A stretch of DNA of 54,566 nt from Burkholderiales bacterium (lineage in GTDB: Bacteria; Pseudomonadota; Gammaproteobacteria; Burkholderiales; Burkholderiaceae_C): the NCBI GenBank assembly GCA_025358485.1, contig JANYJJ010000102.1, positions 1 through 54,566 on the forward strand. The letters run 5' to 3'. Positions 17,097 through 25,520 of the stretch are shown one piece after another. How positions within the stretch are numbered: the stretch's first letter is position 1; the number at the start of each line of letters is the position of its first letter. The position numbers and the translations under genes were made by a program. The notes below the pieces were generated by a model. It worked only from the letters and a program-made list of their open reading frames with translations. It ran no database searches and was not told the DNA's origin.

Positions 17097-18041
17097 ATGC
17101 GACTGGAACGTTTCGACCTCAACCTGCTGATCGTCCTTGATGCCCTGCTTGAGGAGCGCAACGTGACCAAGGCGAGCAAGCGGCTGCACATCGGGCAGTC
17201 GGCCGCGAGCGCAGCGCTCGGTCGTTTGCGCGACTTCTTCGGCGATGAATTGCTGGTGCCGGTGGGGCGGAGCCTCACGCTCACGCCGCTGGCGCAAAGC
17301 TTGGTCGGCCCGGTGCGCGACACACTGCTGCGCGCGCGCGCAGCGATCTCGCTCAAGCCCGGCTTCGAGCCGTCCACCGCTGAACGGCGCTTCGCGGTCT
17401 GCGCTTCCGATTACGTCACGACCGTGGTGCTGGCGACCGCCGTGAGCCGGATCGCGTCGCAAGCCCCCGGTCTCAAGCTAGACATCCGCAGTCCACCGAA
17501 AGACGTGAACGACGTGCTCGAGCGCGGGGACATTGACCTGCTCGTTCTGCCCGAGCAATACGTCCTGACGCTAGACCACCCGCAGGTGCGCCTTTTCGAA
17601 GACACGCAGGTCTGCATGGTGTGGTCGGGCAACACGAAAGTCGGTAAGCACCTTAGCTTTGAGCAGTACATGAAGCTCGGACACATCGCCGTGCGCTTTG
17701 GCGACGAGCGCAACGTGACCACTTTCGAAGACTGGTTCTTGCCGCGGTTTGGCGAGCAGCGTCGCATCGAGTCCACCGTGGACAACTTTTCGACCGTGCC
17801 CCTTCTCATTATCGGCACCGATCGCGTGGCCACGCTGGCCAGCCGGTTGGCCCTGCATTTCGCGCAGCAATTGCCCCTGCGCATGATCGACGCGCCGTTC
17901 ACGATGCCGACGCTCAAAGAGGTGCTGGTGTGGCCTCACCACCTGAGCCACGATCCGGCGCACATGTGGCTGCGTGGGGTCCTGCAAGCTTGCGCAGGCG
18001 AAATGGTCAGCACCGCTGGCTCACCCGACCCGGCACCGTGA
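17097..18041 (+). CDS. LysR-family transcriptional regulator of operon A
   Basis: This 314-residue regulator has an N-terminal winged helix-turn-helix (FDLNLLIVLDALLEERNVTKASKRLHIGQ-like arrangement at residues 6-35, then SAASAALGRLRDFFGDELLV) and a C-terminal periplasmic-binding-protein-like effector domain. The spacing and the FDLNLL opening resemble the NodD/LinR branch of LysR regulators, which sense aromatic effectors. It is divergent from the MFS gene that heads operon A, the classic arrangement for a LysR activator of a catabolic operon. The ATG at 17097 starts the helix-turn-helix domain directly. The inducer is unknown, but is likely the aromatic substrate or an early intermediate. 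Confidence 0.92.
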   Translation: MRLERFDLNLLIVLDALLEERNVTKASKRLHIGQSAASAALGRLRDFFGDELLVPVGRSLTLTPLAQSLVGPVRDTLLRARAAISLKPGFEPSTAERRFAVCASDYVTTVVLATAVSRIASQAPGLKLDIRSPPKDVNDVLERGDIDLLVLPEQYVLTLDHPQVRLFEDTQVCMVWSGNTKVGKHLSFEQYMKLGHIAVRFGDERNVTTFEDWFLPRFGEQRRIESTVDNFSTVPLLIIGTDRVATLASRLALHFAQQLPLRMIDAPFTMPTLKEVLVWPHHLSHDPAHMWLRGVLQACAGEMVSTAGSPDPAP

Positions 18042-18062
18042 CGGGCTCTTGGCCCTCACGGT
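18035..18062. terminator. Hairpin between convergent genes
   Basis: ACCGTGA-c-GGGC-tcttg-GCCC-TCACGGT forms an 11-pair stem with one bulged C, starting at the LysR stop codon. It lies between the convergent LysR and MhpA-like genes and could end transcription from either side. There is no T-tract, so confidence is moderate. Confidence 0.5.
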
Positions 18063-18086
18063 CGAAAGATCGATGAGGGCGGTGCG

Positions 18087-19703
18087 TCAGCTCATCAACG
18101 CAGCCTGCTCTGCGAGCAGCGCATCGAGCTCGAAGCGCGTCGAGGCAGTGCCGAACACGTAGTGATCAGGGCGCACCAGTGCGGCGTGGCACTCGTGACG
18201 GCGCATCCATGCGGCAAGCACGCCGTCCGACTCGCGCCAACCTCGCGCGCCCACGTGCACCACAGTGACGCCCGACGCAAGCGGGCCGACTTCGCACAAC
18301 AGGTCGTCGACCACGACGCGCCACCCACGCGCGACGCGGTCATCGAGCAACGTGCGGGCAGACGCCCCGGCAGCGGCACGCGCATGGGTGTCTGTGTCGG
18401 CACCTGCATCGACACCCCACTCGATCATCGGCTGCGGGCAGATCGTGCCACGCGCAGAACCTGGCTGCGCCGACAGGCAGCCGAGTTCCAGGCGCGGCAA
18501 CACGTCCTGGCGCGGTGTGTCTTTCACGACACCGCCGCATTCGGCGAGCAGGTGGGCATCCCGCGCGCGCGCCTTCGATTCGTCACGTTCGCAGATCACC
18601 GCGCCGATGCCTTTGATGCGGCGCGTCAGCTCCCGAACATGCGCGCCCCGCTCGGTGCCGTAGCTGTCGAGCAGCGCCTGCGCCTTCGAGCCAACGACCG
18701 CACCGTGCGAGACCGCCGCGAGCTTCCAGGCGAGGTTGGTCACGTCGCGGATGCCTTGGCACATGCCCTGGCCGAGAAACGGTGGCTGCTGGTGCGCTGC
18801 ATCGCCGGCGACGAAGACGCGGCCGCTGCGCCAAGTCTTTGCGACCAGCGCGTGGAAGCGGTAGCTCGCCTGTCGCCACAACTCGCCGTCTTCGGGCGTG
18901 AGCCACCGTGAGAGCAGCGTCCAGGTGGCCTCGGGCGTGACGACCGCTTTCAGGTCTTCACCGGGGCGCAGCGAGATCTCCCAGCGACGGTGGTTGCCCG
19001 GCCCGATTACGAAAGTGCAAGGTCGTTGCGGCTCGCAATACTGAACGCTGGTGGTCGGCAGCTTGGCGCGGCCGTGCTCGTTGACGATCACGTCGGCGAC
19101 GAGCCAGGGTTCGTCGAAGTCCAGGTCTTCCAGTTCGATGCCGACGAGCGAACGCGTCGTGCTTGAGGCACCGTCGCAACCCAGCACGTAACGCGCGCGC
19201 GCGGCGCTGGTCACGCCGTCGTCGCCAACGATTTGGAGCGTCACTTCGTTTTCGTCTTGCGACAGCGAACCCAGGCCCTGCCCGAGCACGATGCACACGT
19301 TGGGCTGCGCAGCTACGTGGTCGCGCAGCACGCGCTCCACTGGTGGCTGAGTGAACACCATCGACGGCGTGTGGCCGAGCGGATACGGCGGGTCGACCAT
19401 CGTCATGCGCTTGATCGTCTGCCCGTCAACGCCGAGGTATTCCGACGGCGTGAATGGTTCGACGTGGGCCTGAATCGCGTCGGCAATGCCCAGTTGCTGG
19501 AACACCCGCATGATCTCGTGGTCGAGAGCGATCGCGCGTGGCTTGTCGTAGATCTCGCGCTGTTTGTCGCACACCAGCACCGAGAGGCCCGCCTGCGCGA
19601 GCAGCGCGGTGGCCACCGCGCCCGAGGGGCCGAAGCCAACGACGGCCACGTCGAACACATGTGACGGATCGAAAACTTGCGTCGGATCCAAGACCGGCGC
19701 CAT
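18087..19703 (-). CDS. MhpA-like FAD-dependent aromatic hydroxylase
   Basis: This 538-residue flavoprotein is of the 3-(3-hydroxyphenyl)propionate hydroxylase (MhpA)/resorcinol hydroxylase branch of group A monooxygenases. The FAD-binding motif is FDVAVVGFGPSGAVATALL near the N-terminus; the DG motif is VLGCDGASSTTRS and the GD motif is RVFVAGDAAHQQPPFLGQG. The C-terminal region of about 150 residues resembles the thioredoxin-like extension seen in this branch. ATG at 19703 (MAPVLDPTQVFDP) lies 2 bp after the FAH-family stop; longer readings fall inside that gene. It is the last gene of operon B and probably converts a phenolic to the catechol cleaved by the extradiol dioxygenase of the same operon. 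Confidence 0.9.
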   Translation of the reverse strand: MAPVLDPTQVFDPSHVFDVAVVGFGPSGAVATALLAQAGLSVLVCDKQREIYDKPRAIALDHEIMRVFQQLGIADAIQAHVEPFTPSEYLGVDGQTIKRMTMVDPPYPLGHTPSMVFTQPPVERVLRDHVAAQPNVCIVLGQGLGSLSQDENEVTLQIVGDDGVTSAARARYVLGCDGASSTTRSLVGIELEDLDFDEPWLVADVIVNEHGRAKLPTTSVQYCEPQRPCTFVIGPGNHRRWEISLRPGEDLKAVVTPEATWTLLSRWLTPEDGELWRQASYRFHALVAKTWRSGRVFVAGDAAHQQPPFLGQGMCQGIRDVTNLAWKLAAVSHGAVVGSKAQALLDSYGTERGAHVRELTRRIKGIGAVICERDESKARARDAHLLAECGGVVKDTPRQDVLPRLELGCLSAQPGSARGTICPQPMIEWGVDAGADTDTHARAAAGASARTLLDDRVARGWRVVVDDLLCEVGPLASGVTVVHVGARGWRESDGVLAAWMRRHECHAALVRPDHYVFGTASTRFELDALLAEQAALMS

Positions 19704-19705
19704 GC

Positions 19706-20581
19706 TCAGCCGCCCTCCCCGGCCTCGTCGCCTATCGGGTTGGTCAGAGTGCCGATCCGCTCGATCTCCACCTCGTACCTGTCGCCGGCCTTCATCCACA
19801 CCGGTGGTGTGCGTGCCTGGCCCACGCCCGCCGGCGTGCCCATCGCGATCACGTCACCCGGCTCGAGCGTGAGCACCTCGGCCAGCAGGCGGATTGTCTG
19901 TGCGACGCTGAAGATCATGTCGTCGGTGTTGGCGTCCTGCATCACCAGGCCGTTGAGCCTGCCCTGGATCCGCAGCCCTGCCGCCCCGGGCGGCAGTTCG
20001 TCGGCCGTGACCAGCACCGGGCCGAACGCGCCGGTCGCGTCGAAGTTCTTGCCGATCGTCCACTGCGGCGTGCGCTTCTGGTAATCGCGCACCGACATGT
20101 CATTGAAGCAGGCGTAGCCAAAAACGTACCCGAGCGCGTCAACTTGCTTGGTGTGCCGCGGCACGCGCTTGCCGATCACGACCGCAAGCTCAGCTTCAAA
20201 GTCGAACTTCGACGACACGCGGGGCACGCGGCCGGTGTCGCCGTGCGCGATCAGCGAACTTGTGGCGCGCAGAAAGAACCACGGGTAGTCGGGCTTCTCG
20301 CGGCCGCCTTCCTTCGCGTGATCGAAGTAGTTCAGTCCAAGGCAGACGGTCTTGCCAGGGTTGGGCACCAGCGGCGCAAATTGCAGGTCGCCCATCGGCA
20401 GACGAGGCGCGCGGCTGGCGAGCGCAGCGGCCGCCGCCGCCATGAGGTCGGTGCCGGCTTCCAGCGCGACGCGCACGTCGGCAGGCACTTCCGGCAGCGC
20501 GGCTTGGAGGTCGATGACGTGCTCGCCTTCGACGATGCCCAGACGGGGCTGTCCGTCCTTTAAAAATGTGGTCAATTTCAT
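19706..20581 (-). CDS. Fumarylacetoacetate hydrolase family protein (operon B)
   Basis: This 291-residue protein is of the shorter FAH type (FAHD1-like acylpyruvase, fumarylpyruvate hydrolase or 2-hydroxyhepta-2,4-diene-1,7-dioate isomerase). Visible active-site elements are His88 in LNYFDHAKEGG, the E-x-E of FDFEAELAVVIGK (about residues 129-131) and Asp161 in YACFNDMSVRDYQ. ATG at 20581 (MKLTTFLKDG) overlaps the extradiol dioxygenase stop as ATGA, and AAAGGAC lies upstream of the fold start. It follows the dioxygenase and precedes the hydroxylase in operon B, so it probably processes the ring-cleavage product. It is distinct from the FAH paralogue in operon A. Confidence 0.9.
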   Translation of the reverse strand: MKLTTFLKDGQPRLGIVEGEHVIDLQAALPEVPADVRVALEAGTDLMAAAAAALASRAPRLPMGDLQFAPLVPNPGKTVCLGLNYFDHAKEGGREKPDYPWFFLRATSSLIAHGDTGRVPRVSSKFDFEAELAVVIGKRVPRHTKQVDALGYVFGYACFNDMSVRDYQKRTPQWTIGKNFDATGAFGPVLVTADELPPGAAGLRIQGRLNGLVMQDANTDDMIFSVAQTIRLLAEVLTLEPGDVIAMGTPAGVGQARTPPVWMKAGDRYEVEIERIGTLTNPIGDEAGEGG

Positions 20582-21495
20582 GCGGATCCTTGAGAGGTGG
20601 ACGGAGCGAAAAAAACCGCGCGTTGCGCTTCCTTGAGTCGCGGGCTGGGGGGTGCTGAAATGCCCCACTGGTCGACGCGGCCGGGCGGCCATTGCCAGTC
20701 GTCCGGGCTGCCGACCCGGTAGGTGTTGTCGATCTGCTCGACCTCGGCGGTGTACTCAATGACCACGCCGAACGGGTCGATGAAGTAGTTGAACGCGTTG
20801 TCGCCCGGGCCGTGCCGACCGGGGCCCCACTCGATCGGGTGGCTCGCGTCTTTCATGCGGCCTCCGCCGCGCATCACCGATTCGAGGTCGGGCATCAGGA
20901 ACGCGATGTGGTTCAGGGCGTCATTGTCGGCGTCGGCCACGGCGATGCTGTGGTGGTCGTCGTTGCAGTTCATGAAGGCCATCACACGGGTTCGATCGGC
21001 CAGCTGGAAGCCGAGCGCCCGCTCGAAGAATTGCTGCGCGGCCGTCAGGTCGTGACCGTTCAGCACGACGTGGGCGAGGCGTATTGGGTGGTCTTCTCGC
21101 GTGCCCGCGTCGGCGTGCAACGCGTCGCCGTGAACCACTTGGAACACGCGGCCATCGGGGTCGCGCAGCAGCAGGCCGTGGCCGCCTGCCGGGCCATGCA
21201 GCGGGCCCGGCACCTCGAGCAGCGTGCCGCCTGCCCTCAGCGTGGCCTGTGCGATCAAATGCAAGGCTTCGGCCGAGCGGGCCCGCAAGGTCACCCGCCG
21301 CACCTGCGCTGTGGCGCTGCCGGGGTGCAACGACAGCAGGTGATGATCCGCGCCGGTGCCGCGCAAAAAGACCGCATCCATTGATCGTGAAACGACCTTC
21401 AGGTGCCAGACGCGGGTGTAGAACGCCTCCGCTTGCGCGAGGTCGGGCACGTTGAGCGCGACGCTGCGCAGCGATTCAATCCAGGGTGATTTCAT
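20578..21495 (-). CDS. Type I extradiol dioxygenase (VOC superfamily, operon B)
   Basis: This 305-residue two-module VOC protein resembles catechol 2,3-dioxygenases. The Fe(II) triad can be traced as His142 (RLAHVVLNG), His196 (ALNHIAFLM) and Glu247 (GVVIEYTAEV). The active-site Tyr/His region IEWGPGRHGPG near residue 225 is also typical. Its start overlaps the amidohydrolase stop by 4 bp and its stop overlaps the FAH-family start by 4 bp, so the three are tightly coupled. It is only distantly similar to the operon A dioxygenase, suggesting that each operon has its own ring-cleavage enzyme. The catechol substrate is unknown. Confidence 0.88.
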   Translation of the reverse strand: MKSPWIESLRSVALNVPDLAQAEAFYTRVWHLKVVSRSMDAVFLRGTGADHHLLSLHPGSATAQVRRVTLRARSAEALHLIAQATLRAGGTLLEVPGPLHGPAGGHGLLLRDPDGRVFQVVHGDALHADAGTREDHPIRLAHVVLNGHDLTAAQQFFERALGFQLADRTRVMAFMNCNDDHHSIAVADADNDALNHIAFLMPDLESVMRGGGRMKDASHPIEWGPGRHGPGDNAFNYFIDPFGVVIEYTAEVEQIDNTYRVGSPDDWQWPPGRVDQWGISAPPSPRLKEAQRAVFFAPSTSQGSA

Positions 21496-22532
21496 GCGGT
21501 CGTACCGTTGGCGATGCCGAGGAATATTTCGGCGTTGCGATGCACGAGGCGTGCGCTGACGTCTTCATTGAATCCGCTGGCCTCAACGCGTGAGACCGGC
21601 GCGCGCTCGTGGAAGTTGAACGGGTAGTCGGTGCCGAGCATCAACTGCGTGTCGCCAAAGGTGGCTACCAGATGCCGCAAGGTGGGTTCGTCGAACACCA
21701 AGCTGTCGAAATACAGCCGCCGGGCTTGTTCGAGCGGGGCCTGCCCAACCTGTTCACGCAGCGCCGGGAACACCGACCAGCTCTGCTGCAGCCGCGGCAA
21801 CAGGCTGGCCAGTGTGCCGCCGCCATGGCTGAACGCGATGCGCAAGCGAGGGCACTTCAGCATCAGGTTCGACGTGATCACCGAGGCGGCAGACAGACCC
21901 ACCTCGGTCGGGTAGGCGAGCACCTGTTGCAGCGCGGCGGGGCCGACCAGCCGCTCCATACCAACGGGCTTGAGCGCGTGCACGAAGACGGCCGCACCAA
22001 GCGCCTCGCAGGCCTCGAAGAATGGCAGGAAGCGCGGGTCGCCGATCGGCACCCCGCCCACGTTGCTGCCGATCTCCACACCCCTGAAGCCGAGTGTTTC
22101 GACGACGTGGCGAAGCTCGGCGATGGCGAGCCCGATGTCTTGTAGCGGCACGGCTCCGAAGCCGATCAGCGCGCCGCCGGATTCGGCCGCCATCGCCGCG
22201 ATCTGCTCGTTGAGGTAGCGCAGCAAACGGCACGCCGCACCCGGCTCGAACCAATAGGACAACAGCTCCGGCATCGGCGAGATCACCTGCCGCGCGAGGC
22301 CCATCGCTGGCAGGTCGGCGATGCGCCGCGAAGCACTCCAGCACTTCTCAGAGACGGTTCGGAAGTTCTTTCCGGCGATCATGATCTGCCGGTGGCACAG
22401 CCCACCCGCCGCGGCGGCCTCGGCCGTCGAAGGCCAGGCGGCCGGCGTAGCACCGCCGAGGTAGGGCGGAAAGTTTTCGGGCACGACATGCGCATGCACG
22501 TCGATGCCGCAATTGCAGCGCAGCGCCGTCAT
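21492..22532 (-). CDS. ACMSD-like amidohydrolase-family decarboxylase
   Basis: This 346-residue TIM-barrel protein belongs to the amidohydrolase-2 family, which includes aminocarboxymuconate-semialdehyde decarboxylase, gamma-resorcylate decarboxylase and 5-carboxyvanillate decarboxylase. Metal-binding features are CGIDVHAHVVP near the N-terminus, a His in AVFVHALKP, a His in LRIAFSHGGG and the late Asp in MLGTDYPFNF. ATG at 22532 (MTALRCNCGIDVHAH) starts the first strand 13 bp after the GlcG-like stop. In operon B it precedes the dioxygenase, FAH-family and hydroxylase genes. A non-oxidative decarboxylation of an aromatic acid or ring-cleavage acid is likely but not proven. Confidence 0.87.
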   Translation of the reverse strand: MTALRCNCGIDVHAHVVPENFPPYLGGATPAAWPSTAEAAAAGGLCHRQIMIAGKNFRTVSEKCWSASRRIADLPAMGLARQVISPMPELLSYWFEPGAACRLLRYLNEQIAAMAAESGGALIGFGAVPLQDIGLAIAELRHVVETLGFRGVEIGSNVGGVPIGDPRFLPFFEACEALGAAVFVHALKPVGMERLVGPAALQQVLAYPTEVGLSAASVITSNLMLKCPRLRIAFSHGGGTLASLLPRLQQSWSVFPALREQVGQAPLEQARRLYFDSLVFDEPTLRHLVATFGDTQLMLGTDYPFNFHERAPVSRVEASGFNEDVSARLVHRNAEIFLGIANGTTA

Positions 22533-22545
22533 CGCAGACCCGCGC

Positions 22546-22971
22546 TCAGCCGTGATGAAGGCCGACTGCCAGCACCCCGGCGATGCAGATGGCTTCGTCC
22601 TCATCGCCGGTGCCGCCAGACGCCCCCACCGCACCCAGCGTGCGCCCCTGTGCGTCCTGGATCAGCACCGCTCCGGTCTGCGGCAGGAAGCGGCCCTGCG
22701 CGGTTGCGGCCAGCGCGACGTAGAAGTTCGAGTTTTCCTTCGCGCGCTGGCCCAGCACGCGGCTCGACGCGCCCATGCCGACTGCGGCCCAGGCCTTGCC
22801 GGTCGCCACGTCGATGCGGAACATGCTCGCGTCGTCTTCGCGCTGCGCAGTTTTCAGATGCCCTGCCGCGTCAACGACGACGACGGCCATCGGCCGATAG
22901 CCGGCAGCGGCAGACGCCGCCAGTGCCGCGTGCACGATCGTGTTGGCCTGAGTGAGTGACATGCTGGTCAT
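22546..22971 (-). CDS. GlcG/HbpS-like protein
   Basis: This 141-residue protein has the GlcG/HbpS fold signature: an N-terminal SLTQANTIVHAALAASAAAG helix, then MAVVVVDAAGHL and the C-terminal GAVGASGGTGDEDEAICIAG loop. Members occur as accessory genes in glycolate, aromatic and heme-related operons, and some bind heme. It has no signal peptide, so it is probably cytosolic. ATG at 22971 is used; a second ATG at 22962 is equally possible because no strong ribosome binding site marks either. It heads operon B, divergent from a LysR gene. Its biochemical role here is unknown. Confidence 0.82.
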   Translation of the reverse strand: MTSMSLTQANTIVHAALAASAAAGYRPMAVVVVDAAGHLKTAQREDDASMFRIDVATGKAWAAVGMGASSRVLGQRAKENSNFYVALAATAQGRFLPQTGAVLIQDAQGRTLGAVGASGGTGDEDEAICIAGVLAVGLHHG

Positions 22972-23061
22972 GGTCTAGTTTTCTGAGGTTTCGCGTCTGT
23001 TCGGGGCGTTTGCACAGGGAACGCGCCGCAGTCTAGACATCGAATTGCTATCCAGCCAGTT

Positions 23062-23083
23062 GATTCTGGAGATACATAGAATC
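23062..23083. promoter_or_regulatory. Putative LysR operator dyad before operon B regulator
   Basis: GATTCT-10 nt-AGAATC is a perfect 6-bp inverted repeat ending 7 bp before the LysR start, in the 118-bp divergent region between operon B and its regulator. LysR proteins usually bind such interrupted dyads and repress their own gene from this position. The spacing is one base shorter than a strict T-N11-A site. Confidence 0.4.
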
Positions 23084-23089
23084 CACTGC

Positions 23090-24001
23090 ATGGATATAAC
23101 TACGGTCGATCTGAATCTCCTTGTGGCGTTCGATGCGATGACCGAGCACCGCAGCGTGACGCGCGCGGGTGATGCCATCGGCCTCAGTCAGCCGGCAATG
23201 AGCGCAGCAGTTTCACGTTTGCGCATGCTGTTCGACGACTTGTTGTTCGTCCGCGCCGGCGCGCAGATGAAACCCACGCCGCGCGCCCTCGAACTCGCGC
23301 TGCCGGTGCGCCGGGTGCTCGATATGGTGCGTGCCGACATCTTGCAACGCTCGGTGTTTGTCCCGGCGACGACCGATCGCACCTTCAACATCATCACGCC
23401 CGACATCGGTGAAATCAACTTCCTGCCCAAGCTGCTTGTCCGCTTCACGCGCGAGGCGCCGCGGGCGCGCCTTCGCGCCATCTCGTTGCCACGCGATGCA
23501 GCTGCAGCGGCGCTCGAATCTGGCGAGGCCGACCTCGCTCTGGGCTATTTCCCCGACCTGCAAAGAGCCGGGTTTTTCCAGCAGAAGCTGTTCGACAACC
23601 CGCACGTCTGCATCGTTAGAAAAGCGCATCCAACCATTGGTTCGCGGATCACGCTGAAGGCCTACTTGGCCGCAGTTCATGCGGTAGTTCGGCCGGACGG
23701 GCGCGAGCATGTCTTCGAGCAATTCATGCAGCAACGCGGCCTGCAGCGCAAGGTGCTGCTGGAACTGTCGCACTTCATGAGTCTGTTGCCGGTCATCGAA
23801 GAGTCCGACCTGATCGCCACCGTGCCGCGTGACTTGGCCGATGTCTGCATCCGCTACTCGGACGTGCGCATCATCGAGACGCCGATCAAGTCGCCGGTCA
23901 TTGCGGTGCATCAGTTCTGGCATCGCCGTGTCCACAAGGATCAGGCAAGTATCTGGCTCCGCAGCGTCACGAGTTCGTCGCTGCGGCAGAACCTAAGCTA
24001 G
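23090..24001 (+). CDS. LysR-family transcriptional regulator of operon B
   Basis: This 303-residue regulator has an N-terminal helix-turn-helix (VDLNLLVAFDAMTEHRSV, then AGDAIGLSQPAMSAAVSRL) and a C-terminal effector-binding domain starting near FNIITPDIG. It belongs to the same broad NodD/LinR-like branch as the operon A regulator but is clearly diverged from it. ATG at 23090 (MDITTVDLNLL) is preferred over a TTG 45 bases upstream because it fits the family N-terminus. It is divergent from operon B and is the likely activator of the GlcG, amidohydrolase, dioxygenase, FAH and hydroxylase genes. Confidence 0.92.
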   Translation: MDITTVDLNLLVAFDAMTEHRSVTRAGDAIGLSQPAMSAAVSRLRMLFDDLLFVRAGAQMKPTPRALELALPVRRVLDMVRADILQRSVFVPATTDRTFNIITPDIGEINFLPKLLVRFTREAPRARLRAISLPRDAAAAALESGEADLALGYFPDLQRAGFFQQKLFDNPHVCIVRKAHPTIGSRITLKAYLAAVHAVVRPDGREHVFEQFMQQRGLQRKVLLELSHFMSLLPVIEESDLIATVPRDLADVCIRYSDVRIIETPIKSPVIAVHQFWHRRVHKDQASIWLRSVTSSSLRQNLS

Positions 24002-24010
24002 GAGCTTGGG
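23992..24010 (+). terminator. Hairpin overlapping the LysR stop codon
   Basis: CCTAAGCT-agg-AGCTTGGG gives eight RNA base pairs (one U-G) with a 3-nt loop, overlapping the TAG stop at 23999. There is no T-tract, so its role as terminator is tentative. Confidence 0.35.
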
Positions 24011-24325
24011 CTGGGCGATGGCGCCGACCATGCACGCCGAAGCTGCGTGTGACGGTGTTTTCCACGCTGTGGGCGTCGACAACAGCATGCGCTTGCATCC
24101 CAAACTGGGCAACTTGCCAATCAACACCTTCAAGCGGCAATCGGAAATCAAACAATTTATCAAGCTGTCCGTAAAAAACGTGACCAGCACATGCGCCCAG
24201 CTGGAGCTCAGAAATTGGTAAGGAAGACCACGTCGCTCCCACTGACAAGCAGCGCACTTTTGCGCAGGCTCGGCGAACGACAAATATTGACGCGAAGCCG
24301 TCTCACAAGCCTTCAGGAGAGGGAT
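24011..24325. other. Spacer without a recognisable gene
   Basis: This 315-bp stretch is less GC-rich than its neighbours. A 72-codon plus-strand reading frame (24006-24221) has no clear ribosome binding site and no recognisable family, and the minus strand gives nothing better. The last part, with the strong AGGAGAGGGAT ribosome binding site at 24315-24325, is the leader of the EF-hand gene. Confidence 0.6.
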
Positions 24326-24608
24326 ATGTTTTCAAAAAAACTCACAGCAGTTCTCATCATTGCAACCGCTTTGGCAGGGCTCAGCGCTGCGGCCCGCGCC
24401 GCCGAAGGTACGCAGGACGATTTCATGCCCTTGTTCAAAATGCAGATGGTGGACAAGAACAAAGACGGCATGGTGTCCAAGAAAGAGTTCATGGCCATGA
24501 TGGACAAGGCCTACGACATGAAAGCCAAGGCCCTGGGTTGTAACGAGCGGCATGATGACCGAAGCACAGATGAAGGAATTCTTGAAATCTCTGTTCGTCG
24601 GCGGCTGA
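24326..24608 (+). pseudogene. Small exported EF-hand protein gene with a one-base frameshift
   Basis: The gene starts at ATG 24326 after AGGAGAGGGAT. It encodes a signal peptide (LTAVLIIATALAGLSAAARA) and then an EF-hand calcium-binding loop, DKNKDGMVSKKE, with Asp1, Asn3, Asp5, Gly6, Ser9 and Glu12 all in place. After KAYDMKAKALG the frame runs into unrelated sequence, while the neighbouring frame continues as GMMTEAQMKEFLKSLFVGG and a TGA at 24606. Removing one T from GGTTGTAACG near 24538-24541 restores a 93-codon gene. The segment 24326-24608 is 283 nt, one more than a multiple of three. It is either a real recent inactivation or a sequencing error. Small EF-hand proteins of this form are common periplasmic proteins in betaproteobacteria. 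Confidence 0.85.
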
Positions 24609-24626
24609 CCCACACAGAGTGGTTGC

Positions 24627-24648
24627 GCAGGGCTTGGACATGCCCTGC
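24627..24648. terminator. Hairpin between EF-hand and GNAT genes
   Basis: GCAGGGC-ttggacat-GCCCTGC is a perfect 7-bp inverted repeat 19 bp after the restored EF-hand stop, between convergent genes. It has no T-tract. Bases 24649-24752 hold nothing else recognisable. Confidence 0.4.
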
Positions 24649-24752
24649 ACACAGCCTGGAAATTCGAGCCAAGCGCCGGCATTTGAATTCAATGGCAGGG
24701 AACTTTTTCCATGCTTTTCAGCGCTTCTCGCAATGCCAAGAGCGTAGGCGGA

Positions 24753-25520
24753 TCACGGTTCCTGCCGGTAGTGGTAGGCGTAGGCGTCGGTGAAACCCAA
24801 GCGAAAGTAGATGTGCCGGGCGGCGTGGTTGTCGCTTTCTACTTGCAGGTAGGCGACGGTCGCACCCATGCTGCGTGCTTTGGTGAGCATGTGCCCACAC
24901 AGCATGTTCGCTTGGCCCAGCGACCGATGGGCCGATGCGGTGTAGACATCGTAGAGCCCTACAAACTCCGATTCGGTGGCGATTTGGCCGCAGGCCAGAG
25001 CCTCGCCTTGTGCGTTTTGCACCACAAAAGCGGTGAAAGGAACCGGAGATTCCGCCAGACGCTTGGCCTGCGCGGCACGCTGCGATTCAGGTGAGCCGCG
25101 AAATTCGCCGACGGTTTGGGCGAACACCGATGAGTCAATTTGCTTGATGCAGACGCTCGGTGGCACGGCTGGCGGCGACAGCGCAGCCAACGATGGGCAC
25201 ACCATCACGCGGGTATCGTCGATTTTTGACAAGCCTCGTGCGGCCAGTTGAGCGTCTAAATCTGGGGGTTGGCTGAAAGGCGTGATGCGCACAACCAGCT
25301 GCAGGTCGGCGTGTCGGTACAGCGCGGAGCACAAAGCCAGCTTATCGGCCATCGAACTGACGCCATTGGCAACAGCATTGACGCATCGTGCACGCTTGGC
25401 TTTGCCCGGCGAAAAGCGCACCAACCAGCCGTCCAGCCAGCGTTGTTCGGGCGGCGCGCTGGCGTTCAACCCGGCGTCTTCGATGCGCGACAACAAGACG
25501 GCGTCGAAGTCAGGGTTCAC
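24753..25520 (-). CDS. GNAT-family N-acetyltransferase
   Basis: This 255-residue protein has a C-terminal GNAT acetyl-CoA-binding domain: AFVVQNAQGEALACGQIATE, then YDVYTASAHRSLGQANMLCGHML (a motif A-like segment) and ATVAYLQVESDNHAARHIYFRLGF (motif B). The N-terminal part is a GNAT-like extension with an RWLDGWLVRFSPG segment. It would transfer acetyl groups to an unknown small molecule or protein. It starts with GTG at 25520, overlapping the parA stop as GTGA, so it is co-transcribed with parA. Its link to chromosome partition is positional only. Confidence 0.85.
   Translation of the reverse strand: MNPDFDAVLLSRIEDAGLNASAPPEQRWLDGWLVRFSPGKAKRARCVNAVANGVSSMADKLALCSALYRHADLQLVVRITPFSQPPDLDAQLAARGLSKIDDTRVMVCPSLAALSPPAVPPSVCIKQIDSSVFAQTVGEFRGSPESQRAAQAKRLAESPVPFTAFVVQNAQGEALACGQIATESEFVGLYDVYTASAHRSLGQANMLCGHMLTKARSMGATVAYLQVESDNHAARHIYFRLGFTDAYAYHYRQEP

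Noticed and set aside
24006-24221. A 71-residue plus-strand frame after the LysR gene
   Set aside because: No ribosome binding site and no recognisable family; it may be chance or a fragment.
24191-24793. A 200-residue protein covering the EF-hand gene and running into the GNAT gene
   Set aside because: The first 45 codons lack family features and the part after the EF-hand is out of frame; the frameshifted 93-codon gene explains the sequence better.
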